Shown here: positions 42,635-51,468 of the stretch, piece after piece
Layout: each line of letters opens with the position of its first letter
How positions within the stretch are numbered: position 1 is the first letter of the stretch
Assembly: GCA_963807305.1 (NCBI GenBank)
Contig: CAWEBN010000010.1
Coordinates: 248,001-312,000 of the forward strand
Source: JAOPZW01 sp963807305
GTDB lineage: Bacteria; Actinomycetota; Thermoleophilia; Solirubrobacterales; Solirubrobacteraceae
Direction of reading: 5' to 3'
DNA: 64,000 nucleotides
Made by a program: the position numbers and the translations under genes
Notes under the pieces: model-generated
Told to the model about the DNA's origin: nothing
The model's database searches: none
Seen by the model: only the letters and a program-made list of their open reading frames with translations

Positions 42635-43693
42635 GTGGAGCACCCGCCGATCTGCGTCCTGCTGCTCCCCGCGCCGCTTGAGAGCTTCATCCTGCACGAC
42701 CAGGCCGATGACCTCCTGCGCGCCGACGGGGTGATCGCCGTCGACCCGCCGCGGATGCCCTACGGCGCCTTCGCACGAGTGCCGCTCGGCGTGGGCGACG
42801 CCCTCGCCGCGCGCCAGGGGCGGCGCCTGGTACGCACGCTGCGCCGCGGGGTGGGCGAGCCGCGCGTCGTGGTCATCTTCCATACGCTCCAGTACCAGTT
42901 GGGGCGCGCGATCATGGCTCTGTGCCCCGGCTGCGAGCTCTGGTACTGGCGCTGGGATCGCTTCGAGCGGGCCTACGACGCCGACGAGAAGCAGCGCCAG
43001 CGCCTGGAGATCCTGCACGAGCAGGCGGCCGAGCGCTCGTCGACGATCATCACCGCCTCCGACGAGCTCGCGCGGATCGAGGGCGTCGCCGGGCGCCGCG
43101 CGATCACCGTGCCGCTCGCGGCAGACTCCTTCCCGGCGCCGCAGGGCGCCAACGTCGTCGCCATCTCGATCGGCCACCTCGGCTGGCGCACCGACTGGGC
43201 GCTGCTGCGCGCGGTCAGCGAGCGCCTCGGCGACCGGCTCGTGCTGCTGCTCGTGGGCGAGTGGCACGAGGACGAGTGCGGGGACGACCCGGACTTCGCC
43301 TTCTGCCGCGCGGCGGCGAACCTGGTGTGGCTGGGACGCGTGGAGGACGAGGCGGCCGCCCGCCTTGTCCAGTGCGCCGACGTGGGCATCGTGCCGTTCA
43401 AGGTCGAGCCGTTCAACGACGCAGCTCTGCCCTACCGGATCCTCAAGTACGCCCGTCTGGGCCGGCGGACCGTGGCGCCTGACCTGGCGGGCCTGCGCAC
43501 GTGGTCGCGGTCCGTGACCGTGGCGGCTGACGAGGAGGCCTTCGCGCAGGCGCTGCTGGAAAGCGCCGGGGCCCGGGCGAGGCCCGACGACGCGTTGCGC
43601 GAGTGGGCGCTGGCGCAGACCGCGCGGTCCCAGGACGAGCCGCTGTGGCAGCGGCTGGCCGAGATCGGCGTCGATACACGCGTCTCGCGGTAA
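42635..43693 (+). CDS. Glycosyltransferase-like protein
   Basis: Protein of 352 residues with a GT-B layout, though the classic signatures are weak. The N-terminal half has PRVVVIFHTLQYQLGRAIM and a Tyr/Trp-rich WYWRWDRFERAYD. The second half shows ISIGHLGWRTDWALLRAVSERLGDRLVLLLVGEW, then VWLGRVEDEAAARLVQCADVGIVPFKVEPFNDAALPYRILKYARLGRRTVAPDL. That last run is typical of GT4 donor domains that lack the second Glu. The GTG start at 42635 is chosen because longer frames antisense the flippase. Divergent from the flippase by 63 bases. Confidence 0.7.
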   Translation: MEHPPICVLLLPAPLESFILHDQADDLLRADGVIAVDPPRMPYGAFARVPLGVGDALAARQGRRLVRTLRRGVGEPRVVVIFHTLQYQLGRAIMALCPGCELWYWRWDRFERAYDADEKQRQRLEILHEQAAERSSTIITASDELARIEGVAGRRAITVPLAADSFPAPQGANVVAISIGHLGWRTDWALLRAVSERLGDRLVLLLVGEWHEDECGDDPDFAFCRAAANLVWLGRVEDEAAARLVQCADVGIVPFKVEPFNDAALPYRILKYARLGRRTVAPDLAGLRTWSRSVTVAADEEAFAQALLESAGARARPDDALREWALAQTARSQDEPLWQRLAEIGVDTRVSR

Positions 43694-43703
43694 CAGGGCA
43701 CGT

Positions 43704-44831
43704 ATGGTCCGCGGCATGGGTGGAGGAGGGACACGCCGGGAGCGGCTCGGTGCCGGCATCTTCGCCCTGCTCCTGGGCCTCTTCGTGCTGCGCGCGTTCG
43801 TCGATACGCCGGGCCTCAGCCTCGTCTTCCTGGCCGTCTTCCCGATCGTCATGGCGGCGTTCGTGCTCGGCCGCAGGGCGGCGGTCATCTGCGCGGCCAT
43901 CGCCACGGTGCTCTCTGTCGTGGTGCAGCTGATCAGCCCGGCCGCCGACGTCAGCACGGGCGCCCAGATCGTGGGCGCCGTCGGGCGCGGCGCGGTCTAC
44001 TTCGGGCTGGCGCTGCTCGTCTCCTCGCTGCTCGAGCGCGAGACGCTGCTGCGCTTCTCCCTGGCCGTGTCCGAGCGCGAGCGCGACGAGCTCGAGAGCC
44101 TGCGGGCCGCGCTGACCGCGCCCGAGCTGCCCGCCGTCGACGGCATCCAGATCGCGACCTCCTACACGCCGGCCGACGGGTTGGTGGCGGGCGACTTCTT
44201 CCTCGTCACCCGCGGCGCGCACAACAGCACCCTGGTGGTGGTCGGCGATGTCGTCGGCCATGGCCTGACGGCGGCGCGCCGCGCGGCGTACGTGCGCGCG
44301 ACGATCGCCCTGTTCGCCGAGTACGCCGACGACCCGATGACGATCCTGCGCCTGGCCAACACGGCGCTGGCCGAGCGCGATCCGGGGACCGAGTTCGTCA
44401 CCGCGCTGTGCGCGAGCATCGCCCCCGACCGCAGCACCGTGACGTGGGCCAGCGCCGGTCACCCGCCGCCGTGGGACCTCGATCGCGGGGTCCCGCTGGC
44501 CCGCGTGCGCCACTGCCCGCCGCTCGGGATCGAGCCGACGCTCGAGGGCACCTCCGTCATGACCGCGCTCGTCCCGGGCGGAGGCGTCCTGCTCTACACC
44601 GACGGCCTACCGGAGGCGCGCACCGCGCGCGAGGTCGACCGCCACGACCTCTTCGGCGAGGAGGCGGCGCGCGCGGCGCTCGTCGCCCTGCAGGGTGCGC
44701 CCCCGGCCGACATCGTCGCCGGGCTGCGCACGGCCGCCGTGCGCCACGCCGAGGGCCGGCCGGCCGACGACCTGTGCATGGTCGCCGTGCGCCTGGGCGC
44801 GAGCGAAGCCGCTCAGCCGCAGGCCGCGTAG
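43704..44831 (+). CDS. Membrane PP2C/SpoIIE-type Ser/Thr phosphatase
   Basis: Protein of 375 residues. Three to four N-terminal membrane helices (about 15-115) precede the PP2C-type domain. Its metal-site motifs are GDFFLV, GDVVGHGLTAARRA, WASAGHPPPW, LLYTDGLPEAR and DDLCMVAV. Members such as RsbU and SpoIIE dephosphorylate anti-sigma antagonists. No partner is seen here, but the ECF sigma gene lies in the same window. Its 3' end overlaps the convergent membrane protein gene by 19 bases. Confidence 0.87.
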   Translation: MVRGMGGGGTRRERLGAGIFALLLGLFVLRAFVDTPGLSLVFLAVFPIVMAAFVLGRRAAVICAAIATVLSVVVQLISPAADVSTGAQIVGAVGRGAVYFGLALLVSSLLERETLLRFSLAVSERERDELESLRAALTAPELPAVDGIQIATSYTPADGLVAGDFFLVTRGAHNSTLVVVGDVVGHGLTAARRAAYVRATIALFAEYADDPMTILRLANTALAERDPGTEFVTALCASIAPDRSTVTWASAGHPPPWDLDRGVPLARVRHCPPLGIEPTLEGTSVMTALVPGGGVLLYTDGLPEARTAREVDRHDLFGEEAARAALVALQGAPPADIVAGLRTAAVRHAEGRPADDLCMVAVRLGASEAAQPQAA

Positions 44832-46204
44832 GCGCTGAAGCGCGCGTTGCGGGCGATGGGGACGAAGCCCGGATCCGGCACGTTGGTCGAGGGGCTCGCC
44901 CCGGCCGCGAACCCGTAGCGCTTGAGCTCCTTGACCCCCAGCACGAAGATCGCCACGCCACGGGTGCGCCGGCGCGCGCTGCGCGCCCCCACGCGCCGCG
45001 CCGGCAGGTCCAGCAGCCAGCGCGAGTCGGGCACCAGCCGGTAGTTGGGGTAGGTCAGCGGCCCGCAGCGCAGGTCGCGCTGGACCGCCGGCGTGTGGAG
45101 GATCGCCACGAGGTCGTCGTGCGAGCCCTTGATGAAGCGCAGCTCGCCGCGCAGCGTGCCGACGACGGGCGCCTTGATGGCCACGAAGACCAGGCCGAGC
45201 GCGGCGGCCCCGAGCGCGGCGCGCGACCACAGCGTCCGCACCCGGCCCACGGGCAGCGTCGTGAACCCGAGCACCCCGTAGCCGGCCACCAGGCAGACGG
45301 CCACCACGGGGATCGTGAGGTAGCGCGGCAGGACCGAGAGCCCAGCCAGCCCGGTGGCCAGGAAGGTGACCACGCCGGCGCCGAACAGCGCGATGGGCAC
45401 GTGCAGGGCGCGGCCGGTGCGCAGGCGCCACAGCAGCAGCGCCCCCGCCGCGGCCGCCAGCGCCACCGGCGGCCGCGCGGTGTCGGTCACGAACGACGCG
45501 AACGAGCCCGGGACCGAGGACAGGCCGCGATTGCGGTTGAGCTCATCGGCGAGATCGCTGGTGGCATGCAGCGAGAAGAGCGGATCGCCGGTGACCCAGA
45601 GGTCGACCAGGCACCACGCCAGCGGCGCCGCGGCCGCGAGCGCGAGCAGGTCGAAGCGCCGCCAGCCGCACCACAGCCAGTAGGCGCCGGCCAGCACCCA
45701 GGCCTCGGGGCGCAGCAGCCCGGCCACGGCCAGCGTCGCCATCACCGCCAGGCCGCGGCGCGGCGCCCGCGCCTCGAGCGCGGCGGCCCACAGGACGAGG
45801 GCCAGGAAGGGCACGTCGACATAGGCACGCGCGGCGTAGAGCAGGAAGGCGAAGCTCGAGCCCACGAAGACCGCGCCCGCGAGCGCCGGCCACAGCCCGA
45901 AGCACGCGTCGCCGACCCGGAACGTGGCCCACACGAGCGCCACGAGGGACAGCACACAGACCAGGACGATCAGGCGCTCGCCGTCGGTGCCGACCAGCCC
46001 GACGAGCGCGCACAGCGCGAGGAACAGCGGGTGCTCGGTCGGCGCGGCGTAGGCCTTGAAGTCGGGCTTCATGCCGTGCATCAGCTCGCGCCCCCACACG
46101 AGGTGAAAGTACGTGTCGTAGTTGGGGTAGGTCGGCACGAGCAGCGCGGCGACCAGCGCCACCGCCGCCAGCGCGGCGACGACTGCGAGCTCCCCGCGCC
46201 TCAT
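44813..46204 (-). CDS. Polytopic GT-C-like membrane glycosyltransferase
   Basis: Membrane protein of 463 residues with about ten helices. The first extracellular loop contains NYDTYFHLVWGRELMHGMKPDF, the position of the catalytic Asp in GT39/GT83-type sugar transferases that use lipid-phosphate sugars. A soluble C-terminal tail of about 90 residues includes CGPLTYPNYRLVPDSRWLLDL. The ATG start overlaps the ligase stop (ATGA). It may add a branch sugar outside the cell. The exact family is not certain. Confidence 0.7.
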   Translation of the reverse strand: MRRGELAVVAALAAVALVAALLVPTYPNYDTYFHLVWGRELMHGMKPDFKAYAAPTEHPLFLALCALVGLVGTDGERLIVLVCVLSLVALVWATFRVGDACFGLWPALAGAVFVGSSFAFLLYAARAYVDVPFLALVLWAAALEARAPRRGLAVMATLAVAGLLRPEAWVLAGAYWLWCGWRRFDLLALAAAAPLAWCLVDLWVTGDPLFSLHATSDLADELNRNRGLSSVPGSFASFVTDTARPPVALAAAAGALLLWRLRTGRALHVPIALFGAGVVTFLATGLAGLSVLPRYLTIPVVAVCLVAGYGVLGFTTLPVGRVRTLWSRAALGAAALGLVFVAIKAPVVGTLRGELRFIKGSHDDLVAILHTPAVQRDLRCGPLTYPNYRLVPDSRWLLDLPARRVGARSARRRTRGVAIFVLGVKELKRYGFAAGASPSTNVPDPGFVPIARNARFSAYAACG

Positions 46205-47667
46205 GTCCGTGCCGGCTCGCGCGCGGCGGCCCACAGCGCCATGGCCGTGCCCGCGCCCAGCAGCGTCCACGTGAGCGGGTCCTCCAGGAACGCGGCGTAC
46301 ATCATCGAATGGGCCACCAGGGCCACGAAGGCCGCCGCCACCGCGGCCCGCTCGGGCACGCGCCGCGCCCCCCGGAACAGCCGGGCCAGCGCCGCCGCCA
46401 GCAGGGCGAGGTAGGCCACCAGCCCGATCAGCCCCTGCTCGGCGGCCACCGTGACCGGGATCGTGTGCGAGGCCGACGCCGCCCGCTCGGGCGAGACATG
46501 CTCGGCCCGCCGGTATTCGCGCGCGAACGAGCCCGATCCCTGGCCGACCAGCGGCGCGCGCTTGAACAGCTTCAGGCCGCCCTTGATGAGGTCGTAGCGC
46601 CCGCTCGTCGCCTTGTCGGCCGACTTCGAGTTGCCGAGCTCGAGATGGACCGCCCCCGGCGCCAGGGCCACGAAGACCACGGCGACGACGAGCGCGGCGC
46701 CGGAGAGGATCAGGGCCCAGCGCACGCTCCAGCGCATCGCCCCGAGGATGGCCAGGCCGATGAGCAGGGCTGTGAAGCTCGACTGCGAGAAGGTCAGCAC
46801 CAGCCCGCCCCAGAGCACGGCGAGCAGCAGGGCGCCCGCCACCACGTCGCGCTGGCGGCGCGCCCACAGCAGCCACGCCGAGAGCAGGAGCATCACGATC
46901 GCGAGGAAGCGCCCGTAGATGTTGGGGTCGAAGAACAGCGAGTTGACGCGGAAGTAGTCCTCGAGCTGGTTGGACGCGATGACCTTCGGGTTGAGGAACA
47001 GGTGGCGCGTCGCGTACTCGACGAAGCCGACGCCCACGAGGGCCAGCGCGAGCACGACCAGCACGCCGAGGCAGACGCGCGCCAGCTTCGGGGTCCACGC
47101 CACGCGAGCCACCAGCGCGAACAGCAGCGCGAAGGGGACATAGAAGAAGACGACGTTCTCCAGCGCGTGGCCGAAGTCCGCGGAGTAGCTGGACTGGATG
47201 CCGTAGAGGGCCAGGCTCGCGGCCAGCGCCCACTCGAGCGCCCCGGGGGCGCGGCCGCCTTCGGGGCGCTCGCGCCCGGCCAGCCGCGGCACCGCGTACG
47301 CGGCCGCGCCGGCGGCGACGACGAGGTAGAGCGGGACGAGCAGGTTCGCGGTCGAGCCGCCCGACGCGATCGGCACGCGGAAGGGCAGCGTCGCCGCGGC
47401 GGCCACCGGCAGCCACGACGGGCGCCGGTCGAACACCACCGCCAGCACGGCCAGGACGATCACGGCTCCGACGGCGCCCGCCGCCGCCAGCGAGGGGTGG
47501 TCGCGCAGCGGCCTGACCTGGTCGGAGTTGGCGATGTGGAAGCCGAGGATGATCGGCGCGAGGACGAGCGCGCCGAGCATCGCGGCGGCGCGCGTGCGCG
47601 GGCCGCGCGCCACAAGGGCGCCGGCCGCCAGGAGCGCCGCGAGGATCAGCGGGACAGGAGCGTCCAT
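46201..47667 (-). CDS. O-antigen ligase-type membrane protein
   Basis: Membrane protein of 488 residues with about 12 helices, the WaaL/Wzy (O-antigen ligase) layout. The periplasmic loop contains HLFLNPKVIASNQLEDYFRVNSLFFDPNIYGRFLAI, a typical pattern, and further on SGRYDLIKGGLKLFKRAPLVGQGSGSFAREY. It should polymerise or attach the second polysaccharide. In contrast to the copy at 13391-14819 it is intact. The start at 47667 overlaps the preceding gene by 22 bases. Confidence 0.85.
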   Translation of the reverse strand: MDAPVPLILAALLAAGALVARGPRTRAAAMLGALVLAPIILGFHIANSDQVRPLRDHPSLAAAGAVGAVIVLAVLAVVFDRRPSWLPVAAAATLPFRVPIASGGSTANLLVPLYLVVAAGAAAYAVPRLAGRERPEGGRAPGALEWALAASLALYGIQSSYSADFGHALENVVFFYVPFALLFALVARVAWTPKLARVCLGVLVVLALALVGVGFVEYATRHLFLNPKVIASNQLEDYFRVNSLFFDPNIYGRFLAIVMLLLSAWLLWARRQRDVVAGALLLAVLWGGLVLTFSQSSFTALLIGLAILGAMRWSVRWALILSGAALVVAVVFVALAPGAVHLELGNSKSADKATSGRYDLIKGGLKLFKRAPLVGQGSGSFAREYRRAEHVSPERAASASHTIPVTVAAEQGLIGLVAYLALLAAALARLFRGARRVPERAAVAAAFVALVAHSMMYAAFLEDPLTWTLLGAGTAMALWAAAREPART

Positions 47668-49454
47668 GTGCGATCCAGGAGGGCGACGGTGTTCGGGTCG
47701 TTGGCGCGCGCACCGAGATGCGAGGGAAGCTCGGGGACGCCGAAGCGCATGACGAGCCCCTTGCCCTCGCGCTGGGCGGCGATGACCGGGCGCCCGGTCT
47801 GCGGGTTCTCGGTGACCGCGCTGGCCTCGGACTCCGCCTCGGTGAGCTCGGCCTCCTGGACGAGCGAGAAGGGGCCGAAGGCGCCCGGCGTGCCGAGGAA
47901 GAAGTCGATGTCGTCGTTGGCCGTCACGAGGTTGGTGGGGTGCGCCAGCCGCGTCAGGGGGCGCAGCCGGACCCCGAAGGCGTCCGTCGTCGCCGGCGGC
48001 GTGGGTGCGACCATCCGCCCGCGGGCGGTGAGCGAGACCTGGCGCAGCAGCGAGTCGACGCCGAAGGAGGCGACGCGCCCGCCACCCCGCACGTAGCGGC
48101 GCAGGCGCTGCTGGAGCGCCCGCGGCAGCCAGCGCGCGTCGGAGGTGAGGATGACGCCGCGGTGGTCCTCCAGCCGCGGGCCGCGGTTGGCGGCGAGCGC
48201 CACGTCCGTCGTGATGTCGTAGCGGTGGCCGGCGCGGTCCAGCCACGCCAGCAGGGGCGCGTCGCGGGTGGCGAAGTCCACGGGCAGGCCGTCGCCCGCG
48301 TAGACGCGGAAGAGCTTGGCCCCGACGCCGTGATCGAGCACGTTCGGCAGGCCGTCGCCGTCGTCGTCGAGCGAGTTGCGCCCCTGCCAGGTCATGACCG
48401 GGAGGACCACGAGGACGCGGTGGCGCTTGGCGCTCTGGACCGCGAAGGGCACCGAGGTGGTGTGCGTGGCCGTGCGCACCTGCATGAGGTAGACGCCCGA
48501 CTGGCGGCCAGGCGCATGCAGGCGCACGCGCGCCGAGGTCTTCCGGCGGCTCGGCGTCGCCGCGCCCGAGCCGACGCGGCGCACCGACCAGGACCACGGC
48601 TTGCGCCGCGCGTCGACGAAGAACTCGACCGGGTCGCCCGCCTGCGTGGCCACGTTGGGCGGGCGCACGCCGAGGTAGCGGACCGTGATGCCGCCGTGCC
48701 CGGGAAGCCGCTCGCCGTAGCTCACGGCCGGCAGACCGCCGCGGGTCAGCGGCGGCGAGAGGCCGCGGTTGCCGGCCACGTCGCGCGTCTCGATCGAGAC
48801 CAGGTAGGTCCCGGCCGAGACCGGCCGCCCGCTCGGCGTCTTGCCGTTCCACGTCCAGACCTTCGCGCCGTCGCGCAGCGAGTCGTCCTCGAGCACCAAG
48901 CGCGTGGGCCCGGGCCCGGTCTTGAACAGCCGGATCACGGGGTGGTGTCCCGGCGTCAGGAGGTGCACGACGGCGTCGCCGCCGTTGGGCATGAGCTCGG
49001 GCCCGAACCCGTGGCTCGGCCCGATCGACGTGACCCGCGGGCGCGGCGGCGTCGTGTCGAGCCGCACCGAGCTCGCGAGCAGCACGCTGCGTCCCTCGTG
49101 CTGGAGCGTGATGCGATAGCGGTAGCGGCCGTCGGGCGCGCGCGTGCCGGCGTCGGTGCGCCCATCCCACTTCAGGCGCACGAGCCCGCCTTTCGCCACG
49201 TGACGCCCACCGAGGAGCTCGCGCACCTCGTCGCCGTTGGCGTTGATGACCGAGACCGAGACGTCGTCGGTCTCCTTGAGGCGGAAGGTCAGGCGGGTGA
49301 CGTCGAAGCGGCCGTCGCCGTTGGGCGAGAAGACCGGGCGCACACCGATCTCGCCCAGAACGGGCGGCGCGTTCTTGAGCCGCTGCGCGACGAAGAAGGC
49401 CCCGAAGGTGGCGACGACGAGCAGGGCGAAGACGCCCGCCGTCAGCCGGTTCAT
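47646..49454 (-). CDS. Large exported protein with FlgD-like Ig domain and unknown C-terminal domain
   Basis: Protein of 602 residues. An N-terminal signal anchor (about 5-25, TAGVFALLVVATFGAFFVAQ) precedes a FlgD-like Ig region with PVFSPNGDGRFDVTRLTFRL and the telling RLKWDGRTDAGTRAPDGRYRYRI, about residues 45-135. A second copy follows near 200-250 (WTWNGKTPSGRPVSAGTYLVSIETRD). The C-terminal half (about 330-595) resembles domains of large secreted or amidase-like proteins, but no catalytic set is visible. Part of the ligase operon, so probably extracellular and linked to polymer attachment. Confidence 0.7.
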   Translation of the reverse strand: MNRLTAGVFALLVVATFGAFFVAQRLKNAPPVLGEIGVRPVFSPNGDGRFDVTRLTFRLKETDDVSVSVINANGDEVRELLGGRHVAKGGLVRLKWDGRTDAGTRAPDGRYRYRITLQHEGRSVLLASSVRLDTTPPRPRVTSIGPSHGFGPELMPNGGDAVVHLLTPGHHPVIRLFKTGPGPTRLVLEDDSLRDGAKVWTWNGKTPSGRPVSAGTYLVSIETRDVAGNRGLSPPLTRGGLPAVSYGERLPGHGGITVRYLGVRPPNVATQAGDPVEFFVDARRKPWSWSVRRVGSGAATPSRRKTSARVRLHAPGRQSGVYLMQVRTATHTTSVPFAVQSAKRHRVLVVLPVMTWQGRNSLDDDGDGLPNVLDHGVGAKLFRVYAGDGLPVDFATRDAPLLAWLDRAGHRYDITTDVALAANRGPRLEDHRGVILTSDARWLPRALQQRLRRYVRGGGRVASFGVDSLLRQVSLTARGRMVAPTPPATTDAFGVRLRPLTRLAHPTNLVTANDDIDFFLGTPGAFGPFSLVQEAELTEAESEASAVTENPQTGRPVIAAQREGKGLVMRFGVPELPSHLGARANDPNTVALLDRTWTLLSR

Positions 49455-49509
49455 CGCGAGGACCCGCTCAGGGCATCGCCCCATGCGACGGGCGGGCAAC
49501 GGCGCGCCG

Positions 49510-50049
49510 TCAAAGCGTCACCAGCGACGCGTTGGCGATGTCGCGCCCGCCCGCCGTCTCGTCGCCGAGCGCGACCGCGAGCGCGAGGCGGATGACCCCG
49601 CGATGGCAGACCACCAGCGCGGGCAGCGCGGCGGGCTGCACGCGCAGGGCGGCGAGGCCGGCCTGCACGCGATCGGACTGCTCGGCGAACGACTCGCCGC
49701 CCGGATAGCGGAAGGTGGGGTCCGAGCGCTGGAAGCGCGCGAAGCCCTCGGGGTCCTCGGCGCGGATCTCGGCGAACGAGCGATCCGTCCAGTCGCCGGT
49801 GTCGGTCTCGGCGAAGCGTTGGTCCTCGACGGGCTCGAGGCCGATGCGGGCGCCCACGATGTCGGCCGTCTCACGCGCGCGGCGCAGCGGGCTGCACACG
49901 AGCGTGACGATCTCGACGCCCGCCGCGACCTCGGCCAGCTCGGCGGCCTGCTCGCGGCCGGTGTCATCGAGCGGCACGGGCAGGTGGCCCTGGAAGCGGC
50001 CCTCGTGGTTGTAGGCCGTCTGCCCGTGGCGGGCCAGGTGGATGGTCAT
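49510..50049 (-). CDS. Histidine phosphatase (phosphoglycerate-mutase-like)
   Basis: Protein of 179 residues. LARHGQTAYNHEGRFQGHLPVPLDDTGREQA has the phospho-His motif RHG. CSPLRRARETA gives the second conserved Arg, FAETDTGDW the acid, and VVCHRGVIR the final His. This branch dephosphorylates small metabolites or phospho-sugars. It lies next to the LytR_C gene and may act on sugar phosphates of the pathway. Start at 50049. Confidence 0.87.
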   Translation of the reverse strand: MTIHLARHGQTAYNHEGRFQGHLPVPLDDTGREQAAELAEVAAGVEIVTLVCSPLRRARETADIVGARIGLEPVEDQRFAETDTGDWTDRSFAEIRAEDPEGFARFQRSDPTFRYPGGESFAEQSDRVQAGLAALRVQPAALPALVVCHRGVIRLALAVALGDETAGGRDIANASLVTL

Positions 50050-50074
50050 GTGCGGGGGCGGTGCGGTGGGACTA

Positions 50075-51456
50075 CTACTGCGCCTTGTCGCCCCCGACGA
50101 AGACGGCGACCTCGGCGCGGTCGGCCAGCGCGCGCGCGTTGGCGTCCATCGGCTTGATCTGGGTGGAGGGCACGCCGAGGATCTTCGCCACGTCGAGAGC
50201 GGCCGCACGGGCCTTGGCCTCGTAATAGACCTGGGTCGTCGGGCGCTGCTGGTTGGTGGTGTCGTTCGTCACGACGTTGGGCTCGTTGTAGCCCTTGGCC
50301 GTCAGCTTGTCCGCGGCGCCGCGGGCGAGCCCGGTCACCGTGGTGCCGTTGAGGACGGCCAGCGGCACGGCCTTGCGGTTGAGCTTCGCCGGCGCCTTGC
50401 TCGGCGTCGTCGCGCCGTTGGCGCCGGTGGTGCTGTTGGCCGCGGGCTGGGCGACGGTGTTGGGCTTGGGCGCGGGGTGGTCACTCCCGCCGCCGAAGAT
50501 GAGGATGCCGGCGACGGCGAGCACCGCGATCACCCCGACCACGGCGCCGACGATGGCGGCCAGGCGCCCGCGCGATCGGCCGTCGCCGGTCTCGGTCCGC
50601 GGCCGGGCGCCCGCGGGCGTCCGCGGCGGCAGCGAGGCCGATGGGGTCGGCGCCCGCAATGGCGCGGGGCGGGCGGGAGCCGACGGCGCGCCGACGGGTG
50701 CGCCGGGCGTCGTGGCGGGCGCGCCGGGCGTCGCGCCGGGGGCTCCCGGCGTCGCCGCGGAGGCTCCCGCCGTCGCCGCGGGGGCGCTCGGCGTCGCGGC
50801 GGCGGCGCTCGGCGAAGCTGCGGTGGGACCGGCCCCTGCTGCTGCAGCGGCGGCGGCGCCGCACCCGCACCGGCCGCGGCCGTCGCGGCCGGGATCGGCG
50901 GCTTGGCTCCAGGCTCTGCCGGCTTGGGCTCCGGCCCGAACGGCTTGGGCTCGCCGGCGGCCTGCTCGGCGCCGGCCTCCTCGGGCTTCTTGGCCTCGCC
51001 GTTCTTGGCATCCTCAGCGGGCTTGGCCTCGGTCCCGGGCGCCGGGACCGCCGCGCTGCTGCCGGTGCCGTTCTGGGGCGCCGTCGTTCCCGGATTGGCC
51101 ACGGTGGCGGCGGTCGCTCCCGCTGCGGCCGCCGCGACGGTGGCCGGCGCCGCGACGCCCGGCGTGGGCGGCGGGCCGCCCTGCTGGGCGGCGGGTGTCG
51201 CCGGCGCGGTGGGACGCGGGGTGGGCGGCGGCACCGGCGCCACGCGGCGCTGGGCATCGGCCGTGACGCGCGCCTCGAGCTCGGCCGCGCGCTCGGGGGC
51301 GCGGCCCGCCCACTCGCGCAGGCGCTTGACCTCGCGGGCCTGCGCGAAGTACAGCAGCGACAGGATGCCGAGCCCGAAGACCGCCGCGATCCCGGCGTAG
51401 GCTCCGTAGTGGTCGATCTCGTGCTGCAGGGAGAAGGCGGCGAGCGCTGCCGTCAT
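50075..51456 (-). pseudogene. LytR_C-domain protein split by a frameshift in a triplet repeat
   Basis: The N-terminal part reads from the ATG at 51456 with a membrane segment (GIAAVFGLGILSLLYFA, about residues 20-37) and a long Pro/Ala-rich linker. At about 50845-50865, within GCC/GCA repeats, the frame turns Arg-rich; one missing base would restore it. The next frame continues naturally as an Ala/Pro/Thr linker, then a helix (about 50500-50560, IVGAVVGVIAVLAVAGILIF) and the C-terminal domain with PLAVLNGTTVTGLARGAADKLTAKGY, the LytR_C signature. LytR_C domains accompany wall-polymer ligases. Total length is one base short of a multiple of three. Confidence 0.75.
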
Positions 51457-51468
51457 GAAGGGGTGATG

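Noticed and set aside
44813..44831. 19-base overlap of convergent stops as an assembly error
   Set aside because: Both reading frames continue naturally to their stops, and convergent overlaps of this size are common in compact genomes.
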